From assembly GCA_038248655.1 (NCBI GenBank), contig JBBRXG010000024.1, positions 1 through 29,802 of the forward strand: a stretch of 29,802 nt of DNA, given 5' to 3'. Each line of letters starts with the position of its first letter. Within the stretch, counting starts at the first letter, position 1. This DNA is from DATBLE01 sp038248655 (GTDB lineage: Bacteria; Actinomycetota; Thermoleophilia; Gaiellales; Gaiellaceae). Both the position numbers and the translations under genes were made by a program. The notes below the pieces were generated by a model that made no database searches, was not told the DNA's origin, and was given only the letters and a program-made list of their open reading frames with translations. Shown here piece by piece: positions 1 to 7,160 of the stretch.

Positions 1-30
1 GACGACCTTCGCGCCGAGTACCTTCCTCAT
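1..30 (-). CDS. Start of an unidentified protein, cut by the window edge
   Basis: Only the first ten codons are present; the first residues read MRKVLGAKVV. The start is well supported: an AGGAGG Shine-Dalgarno sequence (complement of 38-43) lies seven bases upstream of the ATG. The gene follows the small Cys/His protein in the same direction, so it is probably the next member of the recombinase-led operon. Nothing can be said about its function. Confidence 0.5.
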   Translation of the reverse strand, partial: MRKVLGAKVV

Positions 31-49
31 GGCGGTTCCTCCTGTCCTC

Positions 50-325
50 TCAGACGTGGTTGGCGCCTGTCACGCTCGCAACGCGAACGGACAGGGCGGG
101 AGGACCGCCGCTCAAACTTCTACGAGATTCCGGACAACCTCCGGTGTGGAGGAACTCGTTCCAATGTCTGCGTACCCGCCCCTGCGGCCAGCCCGTCGCC
201 AGCATGACCTCGATCTCGCGCCGATGCGGCGAACGGCATACCTTGCAGCGTGGCTCAAAGGTTGAGAACTGACTCCCTTCGGACCGGCCTTCGGCTTCGG
301 TGCGGTCATTCATCAGCCGTCTCAT
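50..325 (-). CDS. Small Cys/His-containing protein of the integrated element
   Basis: About 91 residues. The core is a CxxC followed by H, R and an IE-containing helix (CKVCRSPHRREIE), then a Gly-containing turn and a second basic helix ending near RRHW. This resembles small phage and plasmid proteins in which a zinc-binding knuckle precedes a helix-turn-helix that senses or binds DNA; that comparison is from memory. The ATG at 323-325 overlaps the stop codon of the preceding reading frame (322-324) as ATGA, which favours it over the ATG at 311-313. The C-terminal 25 residues look disordered. A role as a small transcription factor of the element is inference. Confidence 0.5.
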   Translation of the reverse strand: MRRLMNDRTEAEGRSEGSQFSTFEPRCKVCRSPHRREIEVMLATGWPQGRVRRHWNEFLHTGGCPESRRSLSGGPPALSVRVASVTGANHV

Positions 326-471
326 CCTCGCCGAAACGCCACTGGCTGCACCCAGGGAAACATCGTGTTGGGATCCGGGTTCAGGATCGGATGGAAGCGA
401 TCGTCCTCCCGCGCTGAGTAGAGAAGCAGGAACTCTGCCTGGGCAAAGGCGGCTTCCAACTCGCCGCGCAC
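322..471 (-). CDS. 49-residue reading frame, or the shifted C-terminus of the winged-helix gene
   Basis: This frame is too short for standard ORF calling. From a GTG at 469-471, two bases after the stop of the winged-helix gene, it reads VRGELEAAFAQAEF and continues with LLLYSAREDD, ending FRRG. The composition is natural for a protein. The same frame stays open and protein-like upstream (ALLLRFARKLF and onward, to about position 570), where the winged-helix gene uses the other frame. It is either a small coupled gene or the true C-terminus of the winged-helix protein after a frameshift. Its stop overlaps the next ATG, so translation through it is likely. Confidence 0.4.
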   Translation of the reverse strand: MRGELEAAFAQAEFLLLYSAREDDRFHPILNPDPNTMFPWVQPVAFRRG

Positions 472-473
472 GA

Positions 474-818
474 TCAGAGCCTCTTGTCTCTTTCGCCCAC
501 GGGGTGCGGGGCAGCTTGTGAACAGCTTCCGCGCGAAGCGCAGTAGCAGCGCGGCCCGTACCGGCGGGCGAGCACTGCCCGGCCGCGGCGGGTGACGACG
601 TACATCCGTCTGCGCCGATCGGACTCGCCGACACGTGCGTCGACGAGCTTCGCCCGCTTGAGGATCGCAAGCGCATCCTTCGCCGCCCGCTCCGAGCAGT
701 GAGAGCGCTCCACGATTTGAGCAACAAGATCCCCGGCGGCATGGGCTGAACCCGAGATCATCTCGAGCAGCGCTCGAAGCTCGATCTTCTCCACTCCGTA
801 GTGCCTAGCCATCGTCAT
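474..818 (-). CDS. Winged-helix transcriptional regulator (MarR/PadR-like fold)
   Basis: 114 residues. The first 85 form a clear winged helix: an N-terminal helix (VEKIELRALLEMI), a recognition-helix region (SHCSERAAKDALAILKRAKL), and a basic wing with DRRRRMYVVTRRG. The last 27 residues are Cys- and Pro-rich and look unlike the family, whereas the neighbouring frame over the same bases looks like a normal continuation. The C-terminus may therefore be frameshifted. The start overlaps the preceding gene by 14 bases; a second ATG at 810-812 is an alternative. As the only obvious regulator in the element, it is a candidate to bind the palindrome upstream of the recombinase, but that is inference. 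Confidence 0.6.
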   Translation of the reverse strand: MTMARHYGVEKIELRALLEMISGSAHAAGDLVAQIVERSHCSERAAKDALAILKRAKLVDARVGESDRRRRMYVVTRRGRAVLARRYGPRCYCASRGSCSQAAPHPVGERDKRL

Positions 819-1350
819 GCCGCCGGACGGCGTAGGGGCGGAGAATGCAGTCGCGCAGCCGCTGCACCGCCGGGCACGGAGGCGTCCACCGAGTCCCGGT
901 CACGGCGAGCTCGTGAAGGTTCTGCAACGGTTGGCTGTACTCGGTGGTGACCCGCCCGCAGGCGAGGCAGAGAGTGCAGGTTCCGATCCAGAAGGGTCGC
1001 GGGCAGACCTGGAGTTCGAACCGGACTCGTTCGGCGCATGCCGCACACGGTTCCTCTGAGTAGCGCCATCGGGCTTTCCAGGGCTGTTCGGTGCTGCGAA
1101 GAAACAGCCGGATCCACGGCGGCGCCGGCGGAGCGACCGTACGCCTCGTGCCGAGCAGAAACGCGGTCAGCGGATCGTCGAACTCGAGGTGCGGCTCGTC
1201 CGGCAGAAACGCCTGCAGCCAGCCGCAGCGACACACGGCAAGCCAGCGCTCCCCATAGATGTCAACGACCGACTCCCACTCGGTGCGTGAAGCACACCGC
1301 GGGCAGCGCGCTGCCACCGGCCGATCGTCATCGAGGCTCGAATGGTCCAC
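805..1350 (-). CDS. Protein with two predicted zinc ribbons
   Basis: 181 residues from a GTG at 1348-1350, preceded by GGGAGAGG; the start follows the recombinase stop by ten bases. An upstream ATG inside the recombinase gene is possible, but the extra residues would be an arginine-rich shadow of that gene. Cysteines fall in two groups: CPRC at 16-19 with CRC at 40-42, and CAAC at 102-105 with CTLCLAC at 125-131. This suggests two zinc ribbons separated by a Trp/Pro-rich linker. No enzyme motif is visible. The family is not recognised. Position directly behind the recombinase suggests an accessory or regulatory protein of the mobile element. Confidence 0.55.
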   Translation of the reverse strand: MDHSSLDDDRPVAARCPRCASRTEWESVVDIYGERWLAVCRCGWLQAFLPDEPHLEFDDPLTAFLLGTRRTVAPPAPPWIRLFLRSTEQPWKARWRYSEEPCAACAERVRFELQVCPRPFWIGTCTLCLACGRVTTEYSQPLQNLHELAVTGTRWTPPCPAVQRLRDCILRPYAVRRHDDG

Positions 1351-1360
1351 CGCCTCTCCC

Positions 1361-2296
1361 CTACGCCACGAACGCGGCGAGCATCTCCGCCCGGATCGTC
1401 GCGTCCTCCAACCTTGCATACGCCTTCTCGGTGATCGCGGTCGAGGCATGCCCGAGCAGGCGAGAGACAACCTCGAGGCGAACACCCCGGTTGACGAGGT
1501 CGCTGCCGAAGGTCCGCCGTAGCGTGTGCGGCGTTACCCGCCGGGCCAGCCCCGCGCGAGTGGCGACCCGGGCAACAACCTGCTCGACATACTGAGGCTT
1601 CATCGCTGTCCGGTTGCGCGTGACCAGAAACGGCCCGTCAGCGTGGTACAGGCCCTCACGCTTCGTGAACCCAAGCCAGCGCTCGAGGTGTGGCCGCAAC
1701 TCAGGGCTAATCGGAATCGAGCGATAGCCGGCAGCGGTCTTCGATTCGCGCACGCCGATCGCCCCTGCCGCCAGATCAACATCGCGGTTCAGCAACCCAA
1801 GCGCCTCGCCAAGACGCAACCCGGTGAGACGGAGAAAAAAGACGATGATGTCTTCCCGAGCGTTCATCGCAACGTCCAAGAAAGCGGCGTCCTCGTCCGG
1901 GCGCAGCCAGTCGAGCTCAGGCTTGACCGGGATCACCGGCAGCTCCAGCGCGAGCGCCGGGTTCCGCACGAGCTTCCCGTCTGCGTCCGCCAATAGCCCG
2001 AACTTGTCGCAAAAGCCATAGAAGGAACGCAGCGCCTGCATCACCGCCCGCGTCGAGTTCAGCGACGGCGGCCGAGCGTTGCGATCCTCGAAGCTCGACT
2101 CCCACCACCCGAGAAAGCCAAGTTCAAGATCAGCCGCGCTGACTTCGGCGAACGGCCGCTCCCCCACCCACGCCACGAACCGCTCCAGCTCCGACCGCCA
2201 GCGTTTCACCGTCCGAACAGACTTCCCACGCCGACGAAGATGCACGAAGAACGCCTCAACGAGACCGTTCAGCCCAATAGAAGAATCTACGTCCAT
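1361..2296 (-). CDS. Tyrosine recombinase (phage/ICE-type integrase)
   Basis: 311 residues with the normal two-domain layout. A SAM-like DNA-binding domain (about 8-100) contains the pattern KSVRTVKRW. The catalytic domain (about 125-300) shows the full set of active-site residues: R161 in TGLRLGEAL, K186 in ESKTAAGYR, H257 and R260 in HTLRRTF, H283 in LLGHAS and nucleophile Y293 in EKAYARL. It is therefore probably active. It lies beside a truncated tRNA gene and reads away from it, as integrases at attachment sites do. There is no clear Shine-Dalgarno; a TTGACA -35 and a palindrome over the -10 lie immediately upstream. It could be a Xer-like enzyme, but the context favours an integrated element. 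Confidence 0.9.
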   Translation of the reverse strand: MDVDSSIGLNGLVEAFFVHLRRRGKSVRTVKRWRSELERFVAWVGERPFAEVSAADLELGFLGWWESSFEDRNARPPSLNSTRAVMQALRSFYGFCDKFGLLADADGKLVRNPALALELPVIPVKPELDWLRPDEDAAFLDVAMNAREDIIVFFLRLTGLRLGEALGLLNRDVDLAAGAIGVRESKTAAGYRSIPISPELRPHLERWLGFTKREGLYHADGPFLVTRNRTAMKPQYVEQVVARVATRAGLARRVTPHTLRRTFGSDLVNRGVRLEVVSRLLGHASTAITEKAYARLEDATIRAEMLAAFVA

Positions 2297-2334
2297 TGCT
2301 AAACATAGTTTAGCAAGACTGTAAGATTTGTCAA
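2296..2334 (-). promoter_or_regulatory. Integrase promoter with overlapping palindromic operator
   Basis: On the minus strand a perfect TTGACA (complement of 2329-2334) is followed after 16 bases by TAAACT (2307-2312), a plausible -10. A perfect palindrome with 9-bp arms (TTGCTAAAC / GTTTAGCAA, 2296-2304 and 2308-2316) and a 3-base centre covers the -10 and reaches the start codon. The segment is strikingly AT-rich compared with its surroundings. A repressor bound here would block transcription. Which protein binds it is unknown. Confidence 0.6.
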
Positions 2335-2340
2335 TTGTTT

Positions 2341-2367
2341 GTTGGGAAGAGCTGGTGCTCTCCCAAC
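2341..2367. repeat. Inverted repeat overlapping the tRNA fragment
   Basis: The left arm GTTGGGAAGAGC (2341-2352) pairs with GCTCTCCCAAC (2357-2367) apart from one bulged A, with a four-base loop. The right arm is the D arm of the tRNA remnant; the left arm lies at the junction with element DNA. It could be part of a recombinase core site or a hairpin terminator. Confidence 0.6.
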
Positions 2368-2381
2368 TGAGCTAACCGCCC
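2347..2381 (-). pseudogene. 5' fragment of a tRNA gene (probable attachment-site scar)
   Basis: On the minus strand from 2381 the sequence gives a tRNA 5' part: GGGCGGT acceptor strand, TA, then a D arm GCTC...GAGC with the AGTTGGGA loop, A26 and the first strand of an anticodon stem (CCAGC). The expected GCTGG partner, variable loop, T arm and CCA-side acceptor strand are absent; the sequence becomes AT-rich integrase leader instead. The break falls at the anticodon loop, a known integrase target. Identity of the tRNA cannot be fixed. The fragment also pairs with the adjacent bases 2341-2352 to form a hairpin. Confidence 0.7.
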
Positions 2382-2453
2382 TCGCCCAGCGATTCTAGCG
2401 TCGCCGGAGCGCCGGGTGCGTTTCGGTTCCGCCTATACGGGCGACCACCTTGT

Positions 2454-2795
2454 ATGGGTACGCTCACCCGTATGCGCCTCGCGATCGTCGGAGCCTTCGT
2501 TCTCGGCATCGTCGTGGCGGTCGCGGCCGCCGTGCTCGTCGGCCGGCACGGCCCGTCACGCTCGGCCGAAGCAACGCAGCCGGCCGCTCCGACAGGCTGC
2601 GCCGAGCGGCTCCTCGCCGACTGGGCCGACGGGCGCATCGACGGCGTCTACCGCCTCCCGTGCTACCGGGCGGCGATGCGGTCGCTGCCGACCGACCTCC
2701 GCGTCTACTCGAGCGCCGCCGACGACATCGGCGCAGCGCTCTCGAAGCGGATCGTCCAGAGCGCGTCCTCGAACGCCAGGCGCGCGGCGGGCTAG
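2454..2795 (+). CDS. Small membrane-anchored or secreted protein, unknown function
   Basis: 113 residues; the second Met (2472) is an equally good start. A hydrophobic segment (LAIVGAFVLGIVVAVAAAVLV, split here only for description: residues about 9-29) acts as signal anchor. A Pro/Ala linker and a soluble domain of about 65 residues follow, with two cysteines (TGCAERLL and LPCYRAA) that could form a disulfide outside the cell. A TATACG hexamer at 2434-2439 is a possible -10. The gene converges with the Eis-like gene and their stop codons are two bases apart. The family is not recognised. Confidence 0.55.
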   Translation: MGTLTRMRLAIVGAFVLGIVVAVAAAVLVGRHGPSRSAEATQPAAPTGCAERLLADWADGRIDGVYRLPCYRAAMRSLPTDLRVYSSAADDIGAALSKRIVQSASSNARRAAG

Positions 2796-2796
2796 C

Positions 2797-4017
2797 TCAG
2801 AAGATCTCCGGGCACCAGGGCGCGACGTCCGTGCGGAACAGCGCGTCCGCGCGGTCGAGCCCGCCCTCGCGGAGCTCCTCGACGCGACCCGCCCGCCAGA
2901 GCTCCCGGAAGCTGAAGCCGCCGAGGTAGGCCGAGCCGAGGTCGGCGACGTCGAGGGCGAGATCGGCATCCGCGTCGGTTCGCGCCGCCTCGCCCGCCTC
3001 GAGCCTCCACCGGCCGGCGTTCCACTCGCAGAACCCGTCGCGGACGTCGAAGACGACCTCGCCGGCGCCCGCGTACGACCTCGCCGACAGGGCGGCGCCG
3101 ACGTCCACGAGCCGCACCCAGAGACCGTCTGAGAGCGCCGGCCGTGAGAGGTTGAGCCGCGCCAGCGTGAGCAGAAGCGGATGGTCGGCCGGAAGGAGCT
3201 GGGCCGCGACCGTCTTCGTCCAGTCGACGTCGAGCAGGTAGCGCCAGATCGACGCCGTCGCCGCGCCGGTCGCGCCCATCACCTCGATCGCCTTCACCCT
3301 CGTCTCCGGGCCGAGATTCCCGAACGTCACGTGGAGCCGGTAGATCGCGTACGCCTGCGGCTCGCCGTCGACGTCGAGCACGGCGAGCAGCTTCGGGCCG
3401 CCGCCCGACCGGAACTCGGGCTGGTCGGCGAGCAGCCGGTGCTCCCACCACGAGGGGCTGCGCTCGTACATCCCGGGCGTCGAGCGCCGGACGACGTCGT
3501 AGACGGCCGGCATCGACTTCGCCGCAGCCCCGGCGTCGACCAGACGTACGCGACCGACCAGCTCGATCCCGGGGCGGAAGGCGCCGTGGCTGGTCGGGAT
3601 CTCGAAGCCGAGCGAGAGCGACGCGAGCCCGTAGCCGTACCGGCCATAGATCGTCTCCTCCGATGCCCACAGGACGGCGAGCGGCTCGCCGCGCTCGCGG
3701 ACGTCGTCGAGCTGCGCCCGCATCATCGACCGCAGGATCCCGCGACGCCGGTGCGTGGGCAGGACGCCGACGATCGTCACCCCGGCGCACGGCAGCGCGA
3801 CCGCGCCCGGGACGGTCAGCCTGAACGAGAATGCGCCGGCGCCACCGACGATCGAGCCGTCGTCGTCGACCGCGGCGAGCATGCGCCCGAGCTCGAAGTT
3901 CCTCAGCCAGCGCTCCGCCCACGCCTCGTCCGGCGGCTCGCGGCCGAAGTAGTGGACGATCGCTCCGGCCGCGCCGCGCAACTCGTCGACGCTCCCGACG
4001 GTGCGGACCTCGGTCAC
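2797..4017 (-). CDS. Eis-like GNAT-family N-acetyltransferase
   Basis: 406 residues, the usual length of the Eis family (two GNAT folds plus a C-terminal SCP2-like domain). The acetyl-CoA motif is clear at about 84-95 (VLPTHRRRGIL). The region SEETIYGRYGYG (119-130) matches the family segment that carries the catalytic tyrosine, and the chain ends in EIF, consistent with the family's use of the C-terminal carboxylate. Eis enzymes acetylate amines on aminoglycosides, peptides or proteins in the cytoplasm; the substrate here is unknown. The GTG start overlaps the pcrA stop by four bases (GTGA), so the two are co-translated. Confidence 0.85.
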   Translation of the reverse strand: MTEVRTVGSVDELRGAAGAIVHYFGREPPDEAWAERWLRNFELGRMLAAVDDDGSIVGGAGAFSFRLTVPGAVALPCAGVTIVGVLPTHRRRGILRSMMRAQLDDVRERGEPLAVLWASEETIYGRYGYGLASLSLGFEIPTSHGAFRPGIELVGRVRLVDAGAAAKSMPAVYDVVRRSTPGMYERSPSWWEHRLLADQPEFRSGGGPKLLAVLDVDGEPQAYAIYRLHVTFGNLGPETRVKAIEVMGATGAATASIWRYLLDVDWTKTVAAQLLPADHPLLLTLARLNLSRPALSDGLWVRLVDVGAALSARSYAGAGEVVFDVRDGFCEWNAGRWRLEAGEAARTDADADLALDVADLGSAYLGGFSFRELWRAGRVEELREGGLDRADALFRTDVAPWCPEIF

Positions 4018-6311
4018 GCGATCCTCTCCAGCGGCGCGTACTCGAGCATCAGCCGCCGGTCGGCCCCGTCGCCGGCGAACCGGACGACGACGACCCCGCC
4101 CGGCTCGACGCCGACGACCACGCCCTCGCCGAGCGTGCCGTGCCGCACCGAGTCACCGGTCGAGAGCGAGGGCACGTCCTGCCGCGGGTGGACGGGCGCG
4201 CCGTAGCCGCTCCACGACGCTGGTCGCAGGCGCTCGCGGACGACCCCGTCCTCGGGCAGCTCGTCGAGGAAGCGCGAGGGGAGGTTGAACGCACGGTTCC
4301 CCCACAGCGACCGCGACGTCGCGTGCGTGAGGACCAGGCGTTCCTGCGCCCGGGTCATGCCGACGTACGCCAGGCGCCGCTCCTCCTCCACCCCCTGCTC
4401 CTCGATCGAGCGGACATGGGGAAAGATCCCCTCCTCCACGCCGATCATGAAGACCGCCCTGAACTCGAGACCCTTCGCGTTGTGCAGCGTCATCAGCGTG
4501 ACGAGACTCTGCTCGCCGCGGATCGCATCCTGGTCGGAGTAGAGCGAGATCTCCTGGAGGAAGCCCGACAGGCTCGGCTCGGGGCTGGAAGCGCCGGCGG
4601 CCGAACCGCCGACGCCCGGCCGAAGATCGGAGCTGGAAGCACCGGCGGCCAAGCCGCCCACGCCCGGTCGAAGATCGGGGCTGGAAGCACCGGCGGCCGG
4701 CCGAAGGTCGGGGATGCCAACGGCGCCGCCCCGGGCCTGCTGCCGGTACTCCTGCGCGACGCCGACCAGCTCCTGCAGGTTCTCGATCCGACCCTGCGCC
4801 TCGATCGTCCGCTCGGCCCGGAGCGCGTCCAGGTAGCCGGTGCGCTCGAGGACGTCCTCGACGATCTCCGGCACCGTGCGCTCGGATGCGGTCGCCTGCA
4901 GCGAGACGAGCAGTGTGCGCAGAGCCGAGACCGCCTTCAGCGGCGCGGCGCCGATCCCGGCCTCCTCCGGGTAGGCGAGCGCCTCGAAGAGCGGCATCCC
5001 ACGGCCGTCGGCGAACGCCTGCAGACGCGACAGCGACGCATCGCCGATCCCGCGCCGGGGGCGGTTCGCGACGCGCAGGAGCGAGACCGCGTCGAACGGG
5101 TTGTCGATCACCTGCAGGTAGGCGATCGCGTCCTTGATCTCGGCCCGCTCGTAGAACCGTGGTCCGCCGATCACCTGGTAGGCGATCCCCTGGCGGACGA
5201 GCACGTCCTCGAGCACGCGCGACTGCGCGTTCGTCCGGTAGAAGATTGCGACCTCGTCGGCCGAGTACCCCTCCTCGACGAGCGCGGCGATCTCGGCGGC
5301 GACGAACCGCGCCTCGGCATGCTCGTCCTCGACCTCGATCGCGTGCACCGGCCGACCCTCGCCGAGCTCGGACCACAGGGTCTTCTCCTTGCGCTCGCGG
5401 TTGTTCGAGATCACGGTGTTCGCGGCGCGGAGGATCGTGTTCGTCGAGCGGTAGTTCTGCTCGAGCGGGATGATCTTCGTCTCGGGGAAGTCGCTCTCGA
5501 ACTCGAGGATGTTGCGGATGTCGGCCGACCTGAAGCTGTAGATCGACTGGTCCGGATCTCCGACGACCATCAGGTTCCGGTGCTCGCCGGCGAGGAGCTG
5601 GAGCAGCCGGTACTGCGCGTGGTTCGTGTCCTGGTACTCGTCGACCATCACGTAGCGGAAGGCCTTGCGCCAGCGCTCGAGCGCCTCCGGGAAGCGCTCG
5701 AGCACCTCGACCGTCAGCATCAGCAGGTCGTCGAAGTCGACCGCGTTGCACGCGTGCAGGCGCCGCTGGTACAGCTCGTACACCTCGGCCACGGTCTGGT
5801 CGTAGAACGAGTCGACGCGTTTCGCGTACTCGGCGGGGCCGACGAGCACGTTCTTCGCGTTCGAGATCTGCGCGTGGATGCCGCGCGGGACGAAGCGCTT
5901 CGGGTCGCGGTCGAGCTCCTCCAGGCACTGCTTGACGAGCCGCACCTGGTCGGCCTGGTCGTAGATCGTGAAGTTCGACCTGTAACCGAGCCGCGGCGCC
6001 TCGCGGCGCAGGATCCGGCCGCAGGCGGCGTGGAAGGTGAGGATCCAGATCGCGCGCGCGACGCCCCCGAGCAGCCCTTCGAGCCGCTCGCGCATCTCGC
6101 CGGCCGCCTTGTTCGTGAACGTGATCGCGAGGATCTCGTTCGGCTTCACGCCGCAGGTCGCGATCAGGTGGGCGACGCGGTAGGTGAGCACGCGCGTCTT
6201 TCCCGACCCCGCCCCGGCGATCACCAGCAGCGGCCCCTCCGTCGTGCGGACCGCCTCCTGCTGGGCGGGATTCAGGTCCGCGAGGTACCGATCGGGAGCG
6301 ACCGCGCTCAC
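4014..6311 (-). CDS. pcrA: ATP-dependent DNA helicase PcrA/UvrD
   Basis: 765 residues; superfamily 1A 3'-5' helicase for repair and removal of stalled RNA polymerase. Walker A is GAGSGKT at 33-39; the Walker B/motif II (VDEYQDTNHAQ), motif III (VVGDPDQSIYSFR), motif IV (QNYRS) and motif V/VI (TLHNAKGLEF, YVGMTRAQERL) regions are all present. The C-terminus (TGDSVRHGTLGEG to the end) is the Tudor-like RNA-polymerase-binding domain. A Gly/Ala/Pro-rich insertion at about residues 533-575 is built of tandem repeats. It starts with GTG nine bases after the membrane-protein stop and overlaps the Eis-like gene by four bases. Confidence 0.95.
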   Translation of the reverse strand: MSAVAPDRYLADLNPAQQEAVRTTEGPLLVIAGAGSGKTRVLTYRVAHLIATCGVKPNEILAITFTNKAAGEMRERLEGLLGGVARAIWILTFHAACGRILRREAPRLGYRSNFTIYDQADQVRLVKQCLEELDRDPKRFVPRGIHAQISNAKNVLVGPAEYAKRVDSFYDQTVAEVYELYQRRLHACNAVDFDDLLMLTVEVLERFPEALERWRKAFRYVMVDEYQDTNHAQYRLLQLLAGEHRNLMVVGDPDQSIYSFRSADIRNILEFESDFPETKIIPLEQNYRSTNTILRAANTVISNNRERKEKTLWSELGEGRPVHAIEVEDEHAEARFVAAEIAALVEEGYSADEVAIFYRTNAQSRVLEDVLVRQGIAYQVIGGPRFYERAEIKDAIAYLQVIDNPFDAVSLLRVANRPRRGIGDASLSRLQAFADGRGMPLFEALAYPEEAGIGAAPLKAVSALRTLLVSLQATASERTVPEIVEDVLERTGYLDALRAERTIEAQGRIENLQELVGVAQEYRQQARGGAVGIPDLRPAAGASSPDLRPGVGGLAAGASSSDLRPGVGGSAAGASSPEPSLSGFLQEISLYSDQDAIRGEQSLVTLMTLHNAKGLEFRAVFMIGVEEGIFPHVRSIEEQGVEEERRLAYVGMTRAQERLVLTHATSRSLWGNRAFNLPSRFLDELPEDGVVRERLRPASWSGYGAPVHPRQDVPSLSTGDSVRHGTLGEGVVVGVEPGGVVVVRFAGDGADRRLMLEYAPLERIA
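4585..4713. repeat. 48-bp in-frame tandem repeat within pcrA
   Basis: Units begin at 4585, 4633 and 4681 (each CTGGAAGC...), exactly 48 bases apart; the third is 33 bases, lacking 15 internal bases. Each encodes a 16-residue Asp/Leu/Arg/Pro/Gly/Ala unit (SSPDLRPGVGGLAAGA type). The period is a multiple of three, so copy-number change leaves the helicase in frame. Confidence 0.9.
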
Positions 6312-6320
6312 CCCCCGATG

Positions 6321-7160
6321 CTAGCGGCGCAGACCCAGCCTCTTTCCGAGCGCGAGGAAGCCGACGACGAGGAACACGACCTCGGCGACCGCGTTGCGGA
6401 TTCCCTCGTGGCCGGGCGCCGCCGCGAGCAGCGCGACCGCGAGAACGGCCGCGGTTCCGCCGCAGAGAAGCCAGGGCTGCCTGGGAAGCGGCAGCGGCAG
6501 GTCGTCGAAGACGTCACCCGCCTCGCCCGGTACCGACGACCTGACGGCGGCGGCCCGGCCCGCGACCAGCGCGGCCGCGACGAGCGGCGTCTCGAGCATC
6601 ACGGCGGCGACGGGAACCCAGGTCCCGTAGCCCGCCGGGAGCGACGCGCGGAACTCGAACGCGTACAGGGCGACGGAGGCGAGCGTCAGGCCCCCGAAGG
6701 CGAGCGCAACGCGGGTCCGGGTCAGGAGCAGGCCGACCTCGGCGCCGGGGAGCCGGCACTCGCTTCGGCGCCGGACGGCGCGGAGGAGCGCCAGCGAGCC
6801 GGCCGCGAACGAGACCTGGGGAAAGACGATCATCCCCACCGCGGCGAGCACCCCGAGCGGAGCCCACTCGGCGGAGAGGATGTCGGCCGAGCCGCCCGGA
6901 CGGGTCACCGTCAGGATCCACGCGGCCGCAAAGCCGGCAGCCGCGAGTCCGAGCGCGGCGAAGGAGGCGAACGCGGCGCGGCGCGAGCGGTCGGTGGCGA
7001 GCTCGTCTGCGAACCGCTGCGCGAGCTCGGCCGGGTCGCCGAACCGGCTCTCGTCTCCCTCGGCGAGGTGGTCGGCCGCCTCCGCCAGGATGCGCGTCCG
7101 CAGCCGGCCGTGGATGCCGACCCGTGCGAGCTCCGCGCCCAGCCGGTCGAGATACGTCAC
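6321..7160 (-). CDS. HAAS-domain-like integral membrane protein
   Basis: 279 residues from a GTG whose sequence overlaps the padR stop (GTGA). The N-terminal 70 residues are a helical domain (LDRLGAELARVG...ILAEAADHLAEG...FGDPAELAQRFADEL) resembling HAAS/DUF1700 domains that commonly sit downstream of PadR regulators. About six hydrophobic segments follow (roughly residues 75-275), with a short basic C-terminus (GKRLGLRR). The pairing with PadR is the main clue: such proteins are thought to act as membrane partners in envelope-stress or antibiotic responses. The exact role is unknown. Confidence 0.7.
   Translation of the reverse strand: MTYLDRLGAELARVGIHGRLRTRILAEAADHLAEGDESRFGDPAELAQRFADELATDRSRRAAFASFAALGLAAAGFAAAWILTVTRPGGSADILSAEWAPLGVLAAVGMIVFPQVSFAAGSLALLRAVRRRSECRLPGAEVGLLLTRTRVALAFGGLTLASVALYAFEFRASLPAGYGTWVPVAAVMLETPLVAAALVAGRAAAVRSSVPGEAGDVFDDLPLPLPRQPWLLCGGTAAVLAVALLAAAPGHEGIRNAVAEVVFLVVGFLALGKRLGLRR

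Noticed and set aside
50..742. A 230-codon version of the small Cys/His protein
   Set aside because: The upstream extension crosses the winged-helix gene in another frame and has shadow composition; only the last ~91 codons look real.
2347..2381. A functional tRNA gene
   Set aside because: Only the 5' third exists; no anticodon-stem partner, T arm or 3' acceptor strand follows.
4585..4713. A CRISPR-like array
   Set aside because: The 48-bp units are contiguous and in frame with no unique spacers, inside pcrA; it is a coding minisatellite.
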